Positions 54,643 through 63,863 of a stretch of 64,000 nucleotides of DNA are shown piece after piece. This DNA is from Barnesiella propionica. Its GTDB lineage: Bacteria > Bacteroidota > Bacteroidia > Bacteroidales > Barnesiellaceae. A program made the translations under genes and the position numbers. How positions within the stretch are numbered: the stretch's first letter is position 1; each line of letters begins with the position of its first letter. The DNA lies in the NCBI RefSeq assembly GCF_025567045.1, contig NZ_JAOQJK010000002.1, positions 473,901 to 537,900 on the forward strand, given 5' to 3'. Below the pieces are notes generated by a model that saw only the letters and a list, made by a program, of their open reading frames with translations, was not told where the DNA came from and searched no databases.

Positions 54643-55460
54643 TAAAAATAGATATAGGAAAATATATTGAAATAGCTATAAACTGGCTCACAGACCATTG
54701 GACTCCATTCTTCGATGCCATCGACAACGGTGTAGGAAACTTTATAGATGCTTTGCAACAAGGTTTAGCCTGGATCCCGTTTTACATAATTATTATTGCC
54801 ATTGCTGCACTAGCATGGTTCAAAGCCGGTAAAGGAATAGGCATATTTACTTTATTAGGATTACTGCTTATCTATGCCATGGGATTCTGGGATTCTACAA
54901 TGGTAACTTTAGCCCTCGTACTCTCATCTACCATCATAGCACTTATATTAGGCATTCCCTTGGGAATATGGTGTGCTGAAAATAAAAAAACCGAAAAAAT
55001 AGTTCATCCCATACTGGACCTGATGCAAACAATGCCTGCCTTCGTATATCTTATACCGGCCGTACTGTTTTTCGGACTGGGAAATGTACCCGGTGCATTT
55101 GCGACTGTTATATTTGCAATGCCTCCTGTCGTACGGCTAACGACTTTAGGTGTTAAGCAAGTACCCCAAGACATAATCGAAGCAAGTCGGTCATTCGGAG
55201 CAACAAAAAGACAAATGTTATTTAAGGTACAACTGCCACTGGCTTTGCCAACTATTATGACAGGCATAAACCAAACTATCATGATGTCCTTATCAATGGT
55301 AGTAATCGCAGCAATGATTTCTGCCGGAGGATTAGGTGAAATAGTTTTAAAAGGAATTACGCAGATGAAAATAGGCCTGGGATTTGAAGGAGGGCTGGCT
55401 GTCGTTATCCTGGCTATCATTCTCGACCGTATTACACAAGGCTTTGTATCACGTAAATAA
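54639..55460 (+). CDS. proW: Glycine betaine/proline ABC transporter, permease
   Basis: 273 residues, about six membrane helices. The EAA loop reads DIIEASRSFGATKRQMLFKVQLPLALPTIM-like (from about position 55168), which contacts the ATPase. The N-terminal amphipathic region resembles ProW/OpuAB. Overlaps proV by 4 bp and precedes proX by 6 bp, so the three form one operon. Confidence 0.93.
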   Translation: MIKIDIGKYIEIAINWLTDHWTPFFDAIDNGVGNFIDALQQGLAWIPFYIIIIAIAALAWFKAGKGIGIFTLLGLLLIYAMGFWDSTMVTLALVLSSTIIALILGIPLGIWCAENKKTEKIVHPILDLMQTMPAFVYLIPAVLFFGLGNVPGAFATVIFAMPPVVRLTTLGVKQVPQDIIEASRSFGATKRQMLFKVQLPLALPTIMTGINQTIMMSLSMVVIAAMISAGGLGEIVLKGITQMKIGLGFEGGLAVVILAIILDRITQGFVSRK

Positions 55461-55466
55461 AAAAAC

Positions 55467-56318
55467 ATGAAATACTTGATATACATAAACATTCTTTTAA
55501 TTATAACAGTAACAGCTGGTTGTTCCGCAAAAGAAAAAAATTCTAAAGAAATATCCATTGCATACCCTAACTGGTCCGAAGGGATCGCCTTAAGTTACCT
55601 GGCAAAAAATATTTTAGAAGAACAAGGATATAAAGTAACCATGCAAAATGCAGACATTGCTCCTATTTTCGTTTCCATGGCTCGTGGAAAAACCGACGTT
55701 TTTATGGACACTTGGTTACCGGTAACCCATAAAGATTATATGAATCAATATGGAGAAAAATTGGACATAATAGGAAAATCATATAATAATGCACGCATCG
55801 GTTTGGTCGTACCCACCTATGTTAGCATAAATTCTATCGAAGAACTTAACAAAAATCATAATCAGTTTTCAGGAGAAATTATCGGCATTGATGCTGGAGC
55901 CGGTATCATGAAATCGACCATTCAAGCTATTGCCGATTATCCTCTGGATATTGAACTGAGATCTTCCAGCGGAACCGCCATGACAGCTTTGCTGAAAAAA
56001 GCAACTGATGCAAAAAAATGGATTGTAATTACCGGATGGCAGCCTCATTGGATGTTCTCCGTATTCGATCTAAAATTCTTGGACGATCCTAAAAAATCAT
56101 TCGGAGAGGCCGAAAGTATATTTACTATCTCAAGAAAAGGATTTTTTGCAGATGATCCTTTCGCCGGTAATTTCTTTTCTAACCTAAAACTAAACGACGA
56201 GCAATTAAGCTCATTACTCAACTATTTCAATACCATCTCTGATGAAACGGAAGCCGCAAATAAATGGATAGACGAAAACAGAGAACTCGTTGATTCGTGG
56301 ATATCCGGTAAACAATAA
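55467..56318 (+). CDS. proX: Glycine betaine/proline-binding lipoprotein
   Basis: 283 residues with a lipoprotein signal (TAGC, Cys19). The OpuAC fold is indicated by SIAYPNWSEGIALSY, ARGKTDVFMDTWLPVTHKDY and GWQPHWMFSVFDLKFL; the Trp residues form the cage around the quaternary amine. It delivers substrate to ProW. Completes a full proVWX set. Confidence 0.92.
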   Translation: MKYLIYINILLIITVTAGCSAKEKNSKEISIAYPNWSEGIALSYLAKNILEEQGYKVTMQNADIAPIFVSMARGKTDVFMDTWLPVTHKDYMNQYGEKLDIIGKSYNNARIGLVVPTYVSINSIEELNKNHNQFSGEIIGIDAGAGIMKSTIQAIADYPLDIELRSSSGTAMTALLKKATDAKKWIVITGWQPHWMFSVFDLKFLDDPKKSFGEAESIFTISRKGFFADDPFAGNFFSNLKLNDEQLSSLLNYFNTISDETEAANKWIDENRELVDSWISGKQ

Positions 56319-56379
56319 AATATTTTGTAAATAACAAAAAGATCAACGGATTTTCCTGGTTTGAAAATGGTATTGCCAA

Positions 56380-56499
56380 ATGAAAGAAATACCTTTTAAC
56401 CTCGAAATAGCATTGAAAAGCAAAAAGACCGAATACAAAAAAAGCATTAGCCCCCAGGAGAAAACCCGTTTAGCTCGAAAGAAACGTAGAAAGTCGTAA
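56380..56499 (+). CDS. Possible small basic protein, 39 residues
   Basis: ATG at 56380, TAA at 56497-56499. The product starts MKEIPFNLEIA and ends RLARKKRRKS, with 14 Lys or Arg in 39 residues. It lies 61 bp after proX on the same strand. Small basic ORFs can be real or chance; no homologue was recognised. It is not long enough to decide on sequence alone. Confidence 0.3.
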   Translation: MKEIPFNLEIALKSKKTEYKKSISPQEKTRLARKKRRKS

Positions 56500-56541
56500 T
56501 GCACAATTGAACAAAAAATAATAACTATATCAGATATTAAT

Positions 56542-57270
56542 ATGAATTTAGAAGAAGTTTTAAATTACCGCCGTTCAGTACGAGTGTTTGATAAAGAAAA
56601 ACAAATAGATCCGGAAAAAGTAAAACATTGCCTGGAACTGGCAACATTAGCTCCCAATAGTTCAAATATGCAATTATGGGAATTTTATCAAATTATAAAA
56701 CCCGAATTATTAGCAAAGATATCAAAGGCCTGCCTCGACCAAACTGCTACAGCTACAGCCTCAGAAATCGTCGTTTTTGTTACACGTCAGGATTTATATA
56801 AAAAAAGAGCAAAGTTTGTACTTGAATTTGAAAGAGAGAATATTAAACGAAACAGTCCGAAAGAACGCCAAGAAAAACGTATTAAAGACAGAGAGCTCTA
56901 CTATGGAAAGTTGATGCCGTTTATTTATGCCAGATTTTTCGGTTTACTAGGCTTTTTAAGAATTATATTGGCAAAAATTATCGGACTTTTCCGCCCTATT
57001 ATTCGGGAAGTATCCGAAAATGATATGCGTGTCGTAGTACATAAGTCTTGCGCACTTGCCGCACAAACATTTATGATTGCTATGGCAAACGAAGGATATG
57101 ATACTTGTCCTCTGGAAGGTTTTGACAGTAAACAAATTAAAAAGCTATTAAAACTACCTCATCGTTCCGGAGTGAATATGGTAATAGCCTGTGGCATCCG
57201 AGACGGAAATAAAGGAATCTGGGGCGAACGGGGGAGAGTTCCATTCAGTGAAGTTTATCATAGAATCTAA
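56542..57270 (+). CDS. Nitroreductase-family flavoprotein
   Basis: 242 residues with the FMN-binding motif RRSVRVFDKEKQIDPEKVKHCLELATLAPNSSNMQLWEF-type N-terminus (in pieces: RRSVRVFDKEK, LAPNSSNMQLWEF) and C-terminal CPLEGFDSKQIKKLL. Such enzymes reduce nitroaromatics, quinones or flavins with NAD(P)H. It lies 222 bp after proX and may be separate from it. The substrate is unknown. Confidence 0.85.
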   Translation: MNLEEVLNYRRSVRVFDKEKQIDPEKVKHCLELATLAPNSSNMQLWEFYQIIKPELLAKISKACLDQTATATASEIVVFVTRQDLYKKRAKFVLEFERENIKRNSPKERQEKRIKDRELYYGKLMPFIYARFFGLLGFLRIILAKIIGLFRPIIREVSENDMRVVVHKSCALAAQTFMIAMANEGYDTCPLEGFDSKQIKKLLKLPHRSGVNMVIACGIRDGNKGIWGERGRVPFSEVYHRI

Positions 57271-57368
57271 TTGCTTCAAATGTAAACATTCCCTAATCAT
57301 ATATTCAAAAACACATATAACATATCCTCGGCATATACAAATAAATATACTACTAAAAATCAGATAAC

Positions 57369-59135
57369 CTAACGCTGTTTTTTCCTTGTCTTCATAGGAC
57401 TCAACAGTATCATAGCTAACAATAGTATTCCAACAAAAAAACCAATGCCGAAAATAGAATACACTATTCTATTTTCCAGCTTATTTATTTTAAAATATCT
57501 AGGCTCTGTATACAGGATCTTCCCTCTTCCGAAAGTCTTATACCTCGGTAACTCATATTTTTTTATAAATTCATAATATTCTTCATTGATAAGTTTATAA
57601 CGCTCTAAAAATAAGCTTTCGTTCTCTCCGTCCAACATATAAGGATAGCCTTCACTAAAAACATGTTTACGTAAAGGAAGATAATATATCATTCCTGTAA
57701 ACATGTCTTCATATTTTTTCTTACTTAACATACTAATAAATGGATATAAATCAAATTTATCTTCACCGAAGGGGGAGTCACGAAAACCGAAAGCATATGC
57801 AGAATCACCCATTTGTTCGAATGCAACATCCCATTTCCCATTTTGTATAGGAGGAGCAACCTCTATAGAAAAATAATTCAAGGTTATATTATTAATTAAG
57901 ACATTCGCTATTTTACCAGGGAAAGTTCTATTTAAATAAGCTCCACAATTATCATTCAAATAGTCATCAAGCAGGAAAGCATGTCTGAAATTCATAATAA
58001 TCAAAGACTTATTTGCCTTTTTGGATTTGATAGTATTTATAATATTCGTGGCCATTATACTATCATACATTTTTTCAGCATATGGATTTACCAAAATATC
58101 CGAACTGGTAAAACACACATTTATACGAACACTGTCCTTTTGATTTAAATAATAAACCCTTTTTAAAAAGTCAAACCAACTTGTACGATTCCAAAGAGGA
58201 TGCAGAGTCTGATTTTTCATTAAAAAGCCGGACAATGCTTTTTCCATAAGTGAATCATTAGAATATGTTGTAGAAGTATAAGCTTGGTAATCTTTTATTC
58301 GATCTGCACGTCCTTGTTCTGTAAAAATAGTTCCTATATCAGAAAAACGTTCGTCTTTTATAATATTATAAATCATATCCCATTGCGTATATTCATTATG
58401 AAATCTCTCGCAAAGAATGACATGATCATATTTTTTGAACAAGTCAAATATATAATCATTAATATCCTGCCGGTTATGTTGTAAATATTGGGTATATTTA
58501 GTTACAGCGGACGAAGAAGGACGAGGAGCATAATATTCTATTTCAGCAGATTTGGCTAAATCCGGATTAGTTAAATAGGTATTAGCTATTCTGGAAAAGA
58601 AACCAAGAACCAATATTATCATATATAAAATCAATAACTTATAACGTTCTTTTTTACTAATAAAAGAAACAGATCTAATGATTTTAATTTTAAATATCTT
58701 TTTACGAAAAAACAAAAGTAAAAATAAAATTATAAGAAATATAAAAAATAAAATAATATAAAAAAGAGAATATGAATGAAATATATTGTTCGCATTTAAC
58801 ACATATGGCAATAAATTATATAGGAATAAACTGATAACCAATAAAAAACCTGGAATACTAGTAAAAACATCTCTCAAAGCAAACCTTACAAATTTATTTT
58901 TATTTTCTATCGAGGATTTTAATCTAATACCCAAAAATTTTTGACCTAATGTACACATCCAAAAGAAATGGCATATAACCTCATAGATCATCCAAACAGA
59001 CAACCACCCCCACAAGAACGGAAGATAAAAAAATCCGGATATACAAAAACTCAATATACAGAAAAGATAAAGACTAAAAGATAAGTCTATTATAATTCCT
59101 AAAATCCTCTGAATAGCAAATGTGATTTTTTTCAT
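57369..59135 (-). CDS. RDD-domain membrane protein fused to EreA/ChaN-like domain
   Basis: 588 residues. The N-terminal 120 residues are an RDD domain (two or three helices, with CTLGQKFLGIRLKSS and FALRDVF). Further helices follow (about 120-190), then a soluble part (about 215-545) and a last membrane helix (about 555-575). The soluble part has VILCERFHNEYTQWDMIYNII, then FTEQGRADR and SLIIMNFRHAFLL, the acidic and His pattern of the EreA/ChaN/TraB-like superfamily. Function is unknown; the fold assignment is from motifs. Several Tyr- and Asn-rich parts suggest an exported orientation. The gene stands alone on its strand. Confidence 0.65.
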   Translation of the reverse strand: MKKITFAIQRILGIIIDLSFSLYLFCILSFCISGFFYLPFLWGWLSVWMIYEVICHFFWMCTLGQKFLGIRLKSSIENKNKFVRFALRDVFTSIPGFLLVISLFLYNLLPYVLNANNIFHSYSLFYIILFFIFLIILFLLLFFRKKIFKIKIIRSVSFISKKERYKLLILYMIILVLGFFSRIANTYLTNPDLAKSAEIEYYAPRPSSSAVTKYTQYLQHNRQDINDYIFDLFKKYDHVILCERFHNEYTQWDMIYNIIKDERFSDIGTIFTEQGRADRIKDYQAYTSTTYSNDSLMEKALSGFLMKNQTLHPLWNRTSWFDFLKRVYYLNQKDSVRINVCFTSSDILVNPYAEKMYDSIMATNIINTIKSKKANKSLIIMNFRHAFLLDDYLNDNCGAYLNRTFPGKIANVLINNITLNYFSIEVAPPIQNGKWDVAFEQMGDSAYAFGFRDSPFGEDKFDLYPFISMLSKKKYEDMFTGMIYYLPLRKHVFSEGYPYMLDGENESLFLERYKLINEEYYEFIKKYELPRYKTFGRGKILYTEPRYFKINKLENRIVYSIFGIGFFVGILLLAMILLSPMKTRKKQR

Positions 59136-59320
59136 TATGTATTTACTATATGCACTATTATTTATTTTACAACTTATCAGGGTAGATTCTAATATTCAAT
59201 AAATTTTTAAGCAATATACAATTAATAATTTATAGGTATGACTTACTATTACCATACAAGCCATAACATTAACACAAAATAAAGCCGTTTAACAAATCAT
59301 ATTATTTACGGTCTGATATT

Positions 59321-59360
59321 AAAAAGACACCGGTTATAATAATATAACGATGTCTTTTTT
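59321..59360 (-). terminator. Terminator after the pirin gene
   Basis: A 9-bp outer stem (59321-59329, 59351-59359) with an inner pairing (TTATA/TATAA), 20 bases past the pirin stop on the reverse strand. Confidence 0.65.
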
Positions 59361-59379
59361 CTCTATATAAACATTTTAA

Positions 59380-60087
59380 TCACAAAATAGGTACTTCCAT
59401 CAGCAAAAGTTTAGCTTTCTTCAATACTTTAATCTGTATTTGCTTTGTTTCATAAAGACCGATACCATCCCGCCGGGAAAGAATCGCATCCCCTATCGCT
59501 ATTTCACCTTCCAAAACAAATAAATATATACCCGTATTATCTTTATGTAACGTATAATCTATAATTTTACCGGCATCAAAATCTCCCATAGAGAACCAGG
59601 CATCCTGGTCTATCGAGGCTGGTGCATCACCATCAGGAGATATAAACAAAGCCCACTGATTAGGAAGCAAAAGTTCCCGTATATCATAATCATTATATTT
59701 GGGCCGATTATTTTTGTGTTTCGGTATTACCCATATCTGTAAAAACTCTACAGGCTCCGTCTGACTATGATTTTTTTCACTATGAAGTATGCCTGTTCCG
59801 GCACTCATAACCTGAATCTCCCCCACTGTTATTACCTTTTGATTACTTTCACTATCGCCATGCCTTAAATGTCCCTTTAAAGGTATCGACACTATTTCCA
59901 TATTCTCGTGAGGATGAGTATCGAATCCCGTACCCGGAGCTACTTTGTCATCATTAAGTACGCGTAATGCGCCAAAACTCATCCGATGAGGATTATAATA
60001 ATTGGCAAAACTAAATGTATGATGCGTATCAAGCCATCCGTGATTAGCATGTCCCCGGCTTTCAGCCTTATCTATAATAGATTTCAT
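59380..60087 (-). CDS. Pirin-family cupin
   Basis: 235 residues, two cupin halves. The N-terminal metal site is in GFDTHPHENMEIVSIPLKG and HSEKNHS, with RGHANHGWLDTHHTFSFANY at the start. Bacterial pirins are Fe-dependent and some have quercetinase activity; the physiological role is unsettled. It is monocistronic. Signature His residues are all present. Confidence 0.9.
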   Translation of the reverse strand: MKSIIDKAESRGHANHGWLDTHHTFSFANYYNPHRMSFGALRVLNDDKVAPGTGFDTHPHENMEIVSIPLKGHLRHGDSESNQKVITVGEIQVMSAGTGILHSEKNHSQTEPVEFLQIWVIPKHKNNRPKYNDYDIRELLLPNQWALFISPDGDAPASIDQDAWFSMGDFDAGKIIDYTLHKDNTGIYLFVLEGEIAIGDAILSRRDGIGLYETKQIQIKVLKKAKLLLMEVPIL

Positions 60088-60194
60088 AACACTACAATAT
60101 TTTATTGTTATTAATTAAAAACATCTGCATGGAAGGAAAGTTCTGTTCTTCCTTATCGAAAACGCTCAAATCAATCCCATAAAGAAATTATTAG

Positions 60195-60203
60195 TAAATT
60201 TGC
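60195..60203 (+). promoter_or_regulatory. PHP gene -7 box, TAAATTTGC
   Basis: Perfect TAnnTTTGC, 18 bases ahead of the ATG at 60222. Confidence 0.65.
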
Positions 60204-60221
60204 ACATCAAAATACATAAAT

Positions 60222-60949
60222 ATGATAACACCCAAATTAGATATTCATACGCATAGCATAGTAAGCGGACATGCATTCAGTACCCTGCAGGAAATGGCTA
60301 AAACAGCATCGGAAAAAGGACTGGAACTATTAGGTGTCACCGAACACGCTCCAAGTATACCGGGTACTTGCAGTCTAATCTACTTCAGAAATTTACACGT
60401 TGTCCCTCGAAAAATGTACGGAATAGAGCTTTTACTAGGTTCTGAATTGAATATTACAGATTATAAAGGATCCATAGATATGGATGAAAATCATTTAAAA
60501 ATGCTTGATGTAAGAATTGCAGGAATTCATTCTTTATGTTATACTCCGGGTAGCATAGAACAAAACACACAAGCAATCATTGGAGCAATAAGTAATTCTT
60601 ATATAGATATAATAAGTCACCCAGGCAATGGAACAGTTCCATTACTATATGAACCTATCGTACTTGCTGCAAAAAAATACGGAACTCTTCTTGAAATAAA
60701 TAACAGTTCGCTAAATCCCTTACGACATAAAGAATGCGCGAAATATAACAATTTGCAAATATTACATCTATGTAAAAATATGAAGTTCCTGTTATACTAG
60801 GCAGTGACGCACATATATCTTTTGATATAGCCCGATATGACTTTATACCCGAACTGCTACAAATGTCAGAGTTTCCAGACAAACTTATTATCAATGATAA
60901 AATAGATACTTTCAGAAAAATTATTCATCGCAACAGAAAATATCAATAA
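60222..60949 (+). pseudogene. PHP-domain phosphoesterase (YcdX type), broken by a one-base frameshift
   Basis: The first frame gives 192 residues with PHP motifs: DIHTHS, TEHAPSIPG, GSELNI, IAGIHSL, SHPGN and LEINNSS, then ends early at 60800. The next 171 bases continue the protein in another frame: YEVPVILGSDAHISFDIARYD, ending at TAA 60947-60949. The shift falls in the A5 run at 60774-60778; one more A would restore ...LCKKYEVPV. The truncated product lacks the SDAH metal ligands and would be inactive. Either a real mutation or an assembly error in a short homopolymer. Its end overlaps the next, convergent gene by 7 bp. Confidence 0.85.
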
Positions 60950-61668
60950 CTCAACGTCCATTTAGTCAGCAATCTGATATCATTAAAGAACATATATATC
61001 CTACGAATAACCCCGGGATTAACCTCCGGCAAATAAACCATGTGCCTATCTTTCTTCAGACAAAGAAGAAATACACGTCCGTTTTTAAGAAATATCTTAA
61101 AACATCCGTTCTTTCTCTCCGCATTCAAATAAATGATATCATCATAAGCAATACGATCTCCTGAGCCATCTTCAAACTCCATATAATCATCCAAATATGT
61201 AATATGATGCTGCATTTTATAAGGACGGAGCTTCTCCATAATCTTAAATTTACTTATCGGCGATGCATGTTTTACAAAATATTTTATCATCCAATCACTT
61301 AACTTATCCCGAAATGTTATATCGCGTAAAAAATATATCTCTCTATATAAATAAGTATATATATTTTCATGCGTTTTATTTATTATCGTAAAAAGCTGCA
61401 CCTCATTATTATTTGAAGTAGTAGAAAAGACTAAACGAATTTTAGGCGATAATTCCAAAAACAAAAAATTATCAGACCGAGCAATAGAATCAACAAAAGC
61501 ATAAGGAATATATCTTTTACTAAAAGAAGAAGTCGAAATAAAAGTAAAACCATTTTTTTTAAATTCGAAATGATGCAGATATTTATATGGCATTAATGCA
61601 TCAGAAATAGAGATTCTATACTTTTCCGATTTTATTCCTTTTTGATATAAACAAATCGAGTTTGTCAT
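60943..61668 (-). CDS. Protein of unknown function, 241 residues
   Basis: I do not recognise it. It is soluble, Tyr-, Phe- and Ile-rich, with two halves of similar flavour: the C-terminal part (ITYLDDYMEFEDGSGDRIAYDDIIYLNAERKNGCFKIFLKNGRVFLLCL) reads like a small beta-rich domain, perhaps related to bacterial PH or LytTR-like folds, but that is a guess. No signal peptide or membrane helix. Convergent with and overlapping the PHP gene by 7 bp. Confidence 0.6.
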   Translation of the reverse strand: MTNSICLYQKGIKSEKYRISISDALMPYKYLHHFEFKKNGFTFISTSSFSKRYIPYAFVDSIARSDNFLFLELSPKIRLVFSTTSNNNEVQLFTIINKTHENIYTYLYREIYFLRDITFRDKLSDWMIKYFVKHASPISKFKIMEKLRPYKMQHHITYLDDYMEFEDGSGDRIAYDDIIYLNAERKNGCFKIFLKNGRVFLLCLKKDRHMVYLPEVNPGVIRRIYMFFNDIRLLTKWTLSY

Positions 61669-62011
61669 TTATTCGATTTTAGCACTGATTATTAATAAAT
61701 TATTTTATATCACAAAATTATATTAGAATTCTGTTTTTTACTACCACTTTTTAGCTCAAAATATACACCAATTGGTCCAAAGTTCACTATAAAATTCACA
61801 TTAAATGATTTATTAAAGTTAATACAAAATATCAGCACATAACCTAAAAACAAAATAATACACTGATAATAAATATATTATAAAAACAAATAAACAAACA
61901 AATGATATAATATACGTTAAATAAATAAACTCCATTGAACAATTCAGCTCAACACAACATACCTCTAATAAAAAGAATCATGACAGATTGAATATTTTAA
62001 AAATCATATTT
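61669..62011. other. AT-rich intergenic region
   Basis: Between the unknown gene and the AraC regulator. A 10-bp palindrome ACCAATTGGT (61767-61776) is the only structure noted. No clear -7 box was found. Confidence 0.4.
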
Positions 62012-62863
62012 ATGAATCGGAAAGAATGCGAACTTTATCATTGCGAATATAAAAACATTTTGGAAAAAGAATTTAATTATTTGCAATATGAAAAAGGAAG
62101 AGAAGTTATATTCCCCTCCGATAAAACACAACACATTATGGCCTTTGTTCTTAAAGGAGAAATGACAATAACCTACGAAAAACAACCATCTGTAGAAGCT
62201 TATTCTCCCCAAGTATTCGTAGTGCCGAAGAGATCTACAATAAAAATAAAGGTAAGTGAAAAAACGGACTCATTAATATTTTACATGCGTTTTACCGAAT
62301 TAAATGGCTTTTGTGATAAATTTAACATAAAAGATATAATTCAGGACCCCGATTTCTTATGGATGTTCAAGACATTAGAAATGAAAGAACCACTTTCAAA
62401 ATATATTGATTACCTCTCTTATATAACCAAAAACGAATTCTGCCAATATTTTAATAACACACATAAAAAAGTTATCGGAAGCATCTTTTTTTCATTCTAT
62501 ACCCATGATGAATTATTACAATTATTTTATCCCATTAATGCCAAAGAAGAATATTTCAAACTGTTGGTCTTAAAAAATTACTCACATGTTAAAAACTTAC
62601 GTGATTTTGCAGAAAAAACAGGATGCAGCCTTTCTACCTTTAAAAGAAGATTCTCCGAGAGTTTCGGAATGCCCGCACATCGTTGGTTACAAATACGTAA
62701 ATCCAGTGCAATAAAAGAAGATTTAAAAAACCACACCACAAACTTTCAAGAAATATCCGAAAGATACGGCTTCCCCTCACAAAAACACTTGTATAATTTC
62801 TGTGTCAGGCATTTAGGAGGCAGTCCCAGTTCAATAAGAAACGGAACCGAAAATACCAACTAA
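62012..62863 (+). CDS. AraC-family transcriptional regulator
   Basis: 283 residues. The N-terminal half is a cupin-like sensor (KTQHIMAFVLKGEMTITY, VEAYSPQVFVVPKRSTIKI) and the C-terminal half has the AraC double helix-turn-helix (LRDFAEKTGCSLSTFKRRFSESFGMPAHRWLQIRK and ISERYGFPSQKHLYNF). The TTG eight codons upstream is less likely than the ATG at 62012. The effector and targets are unknown. It comes before an ECF sigma gene, and the pair may regulate surface genes elsewhere. Confidence 0.9.
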   Translation: MNRKECELYHCEYKNILEKEFNYLQYEKGREVIFPSDKTQHIMAFVLKGEMTITYEKQPSVEAYSPQVFVVPKRSTIKIKVSEKTDSLIFYMRFTELNGFCDKFNIKDIIQDPDFLWMFKTLEMKEPLSKYIDYLSYITKNEFCQYFNNTHKKVIGSIFFSFYTHDELLQLFYPINAKEEYFKLLVLKNYSHVKNLRDFAEKTGCSLSTFKRRFSESFGMPAHRWLQIRKSSAIKEDLKNHTTNFQEISERYGFPSQKHLYNFCVRHLGGSPSSIRNGTENTN

Positions 62864-62916
62864 TAGTAAAAAATTCATAACTTTAAAAAGAATTTAAAAG
62901 AACACCTTATAAGATT

Positions 62917-62947
62917 TTGATTATTAAACTTTTTTCCATAAGTTTGT
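62917..62947 (+). promoter_or_regulatory. ECF sigma gene promoter
   Basis: TTG at 62917-62919, a 19-bp spacer and the -7 box TAAGTTTGT at 62939-62947, leaving a leader of about 110 nt. Two small hairpins lie in it (TTGCCTT/AAGGCAA and CCCTT/AAGGG). Confidence 0.65.
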
Positions 62948-63065
62948 TCTATAATTTAGTTGCCTTACAAGGCAAAATAATATTCTTTAACAAATAAAAC
63001 CATCCCTTTAAGAAGGGTATACTTTGGTTATTTTTAAATTACAAATCACTACAAACTCACTAACT

Positions 63066-63551
63066 ATGAACAATATAAATACCGAATTCGGAAAAATCAC
63101 TACTTACTTATACCATTATGCCCTATATTTGACACAAAACAAAGAAGCAGCAGAAGATTTGGTACAAGATACCGCTCTTAACGCTGTCAGCAATCAGGAA
63201 AAATTTGAAAACGGAACAAATTTTAAAGCATGGACATCTAAGATCATGCATAACATATTTGTAAATGACTATAGAAAAAAAGCTGTCAGAAGAGCTGTTA
63301 TATGTGAAGCTGATTCCTTACAAGTTGCATCTACCGACTCAGGACCCGGAGAAAACTTAGATATTCAAATCATTAATAATGCTATTAAAAATTTACCTCT
63401 AAAACAACGTTCCATTTGTAAATTATTGATCACAGGTTCCAAATACGAGGATATCGCCATAACCATGAATATGCCTTTAGGATCTGTAAAAAGCCAAATA
63501 TTCCTTATTCGTAAGAAATTAAATCACCAATTACGAGAATTAAGAGATTAA
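63066..63551 (+). CDS. RNA polymerase sigma factor, ECF subfamily
   Basis: 161 residues with region 2 (YLYHYALYLTQNKEAAEDLVQDTALNA; FKAWTSKIMHNIFVNDYRKK) and region 4 (IKNLPLKQRSICKLLITGSKYEDIAITMNMPLGSVKSQIFLIRKKL). ECF factors are usually held by an anti-sigma factor; none is adjacent, so its partner is elsewhere or absent. The ATG at 63066 is used rather than the upstream in-frame start at 63024. A terminator follows. Confidence 0.92.
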   Translation: MNNINTEFGKITTYLYHYALYLTQNKEAAEDLVQDTALNAVSNQEKFENGTNFKAWTSKIMHNIFVNDYRKKAVRRAVICEADSLQVASTDSGPGENLDIQIINNAIKNLPLKQRSICKLLITGSKYEDIAITMNMPLGSVKSQIFLIRKKLNHQLRELRD

Positions 63552-63566
63552 TACAGCATACACTAT

Positions 63567-63606
63567 AAAATAAGCCGGAATTACTTACAATTCCGGCTTA
63601 TTTTTA
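63567..63606 (+). terminator. ECF sigma gene terminator
   Basis: A 16-bp stem (arms 63567-63582, 63589-63604) with A and T tracts, 16 bases past the stop. Confidence 0.85.
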
Positions 63607-63660
63607 CTACCCACTTGAAATAATAACGATTATTTCCCTTACCGCATGTTTATATTCAAA

Positions 63661-63860
63661 CATCGGGGATTCCCGGGGCTTCGAGGGACTGACGGTAACG
63701 TAACCGGGTTGACTGGGAAGGGGCTGTACGGGATTGTGGGGAGAGGTAATTCTTCAGGGATGAAGTGGTATGGATAATAGTATGGTAGTGGTATGGGTGT
63801 GAGTGTGGTATGGGTGTGGGTATTGGGTATTGATCTGATGTTCTTGGTCTGTACATATAA
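63661..63860 (+). other. G-rich and GT-rich non-coding tract beside the rRNA operon
   Basis: The forward strand holds five runs of three or more G within 36 bases (63706-63708, 63715-63717, 63720-63723, 63730-63732, 63738-63741), a G-quadruplex-type pattern, then a GT-rich low-complexity segment with repeated TGGTATGG and TGGGTGTG units (about 63762-63830). Composition is unlike the AT-rich surroundings. It lies past the 3' end of the 5S terminator on the reverse strand. The open frame across it on the reverse strand is low complexity and overlaps the terminator, so it is not called a gene. Confidence 0.5.
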
Positions 63861-63863
63861 AAC

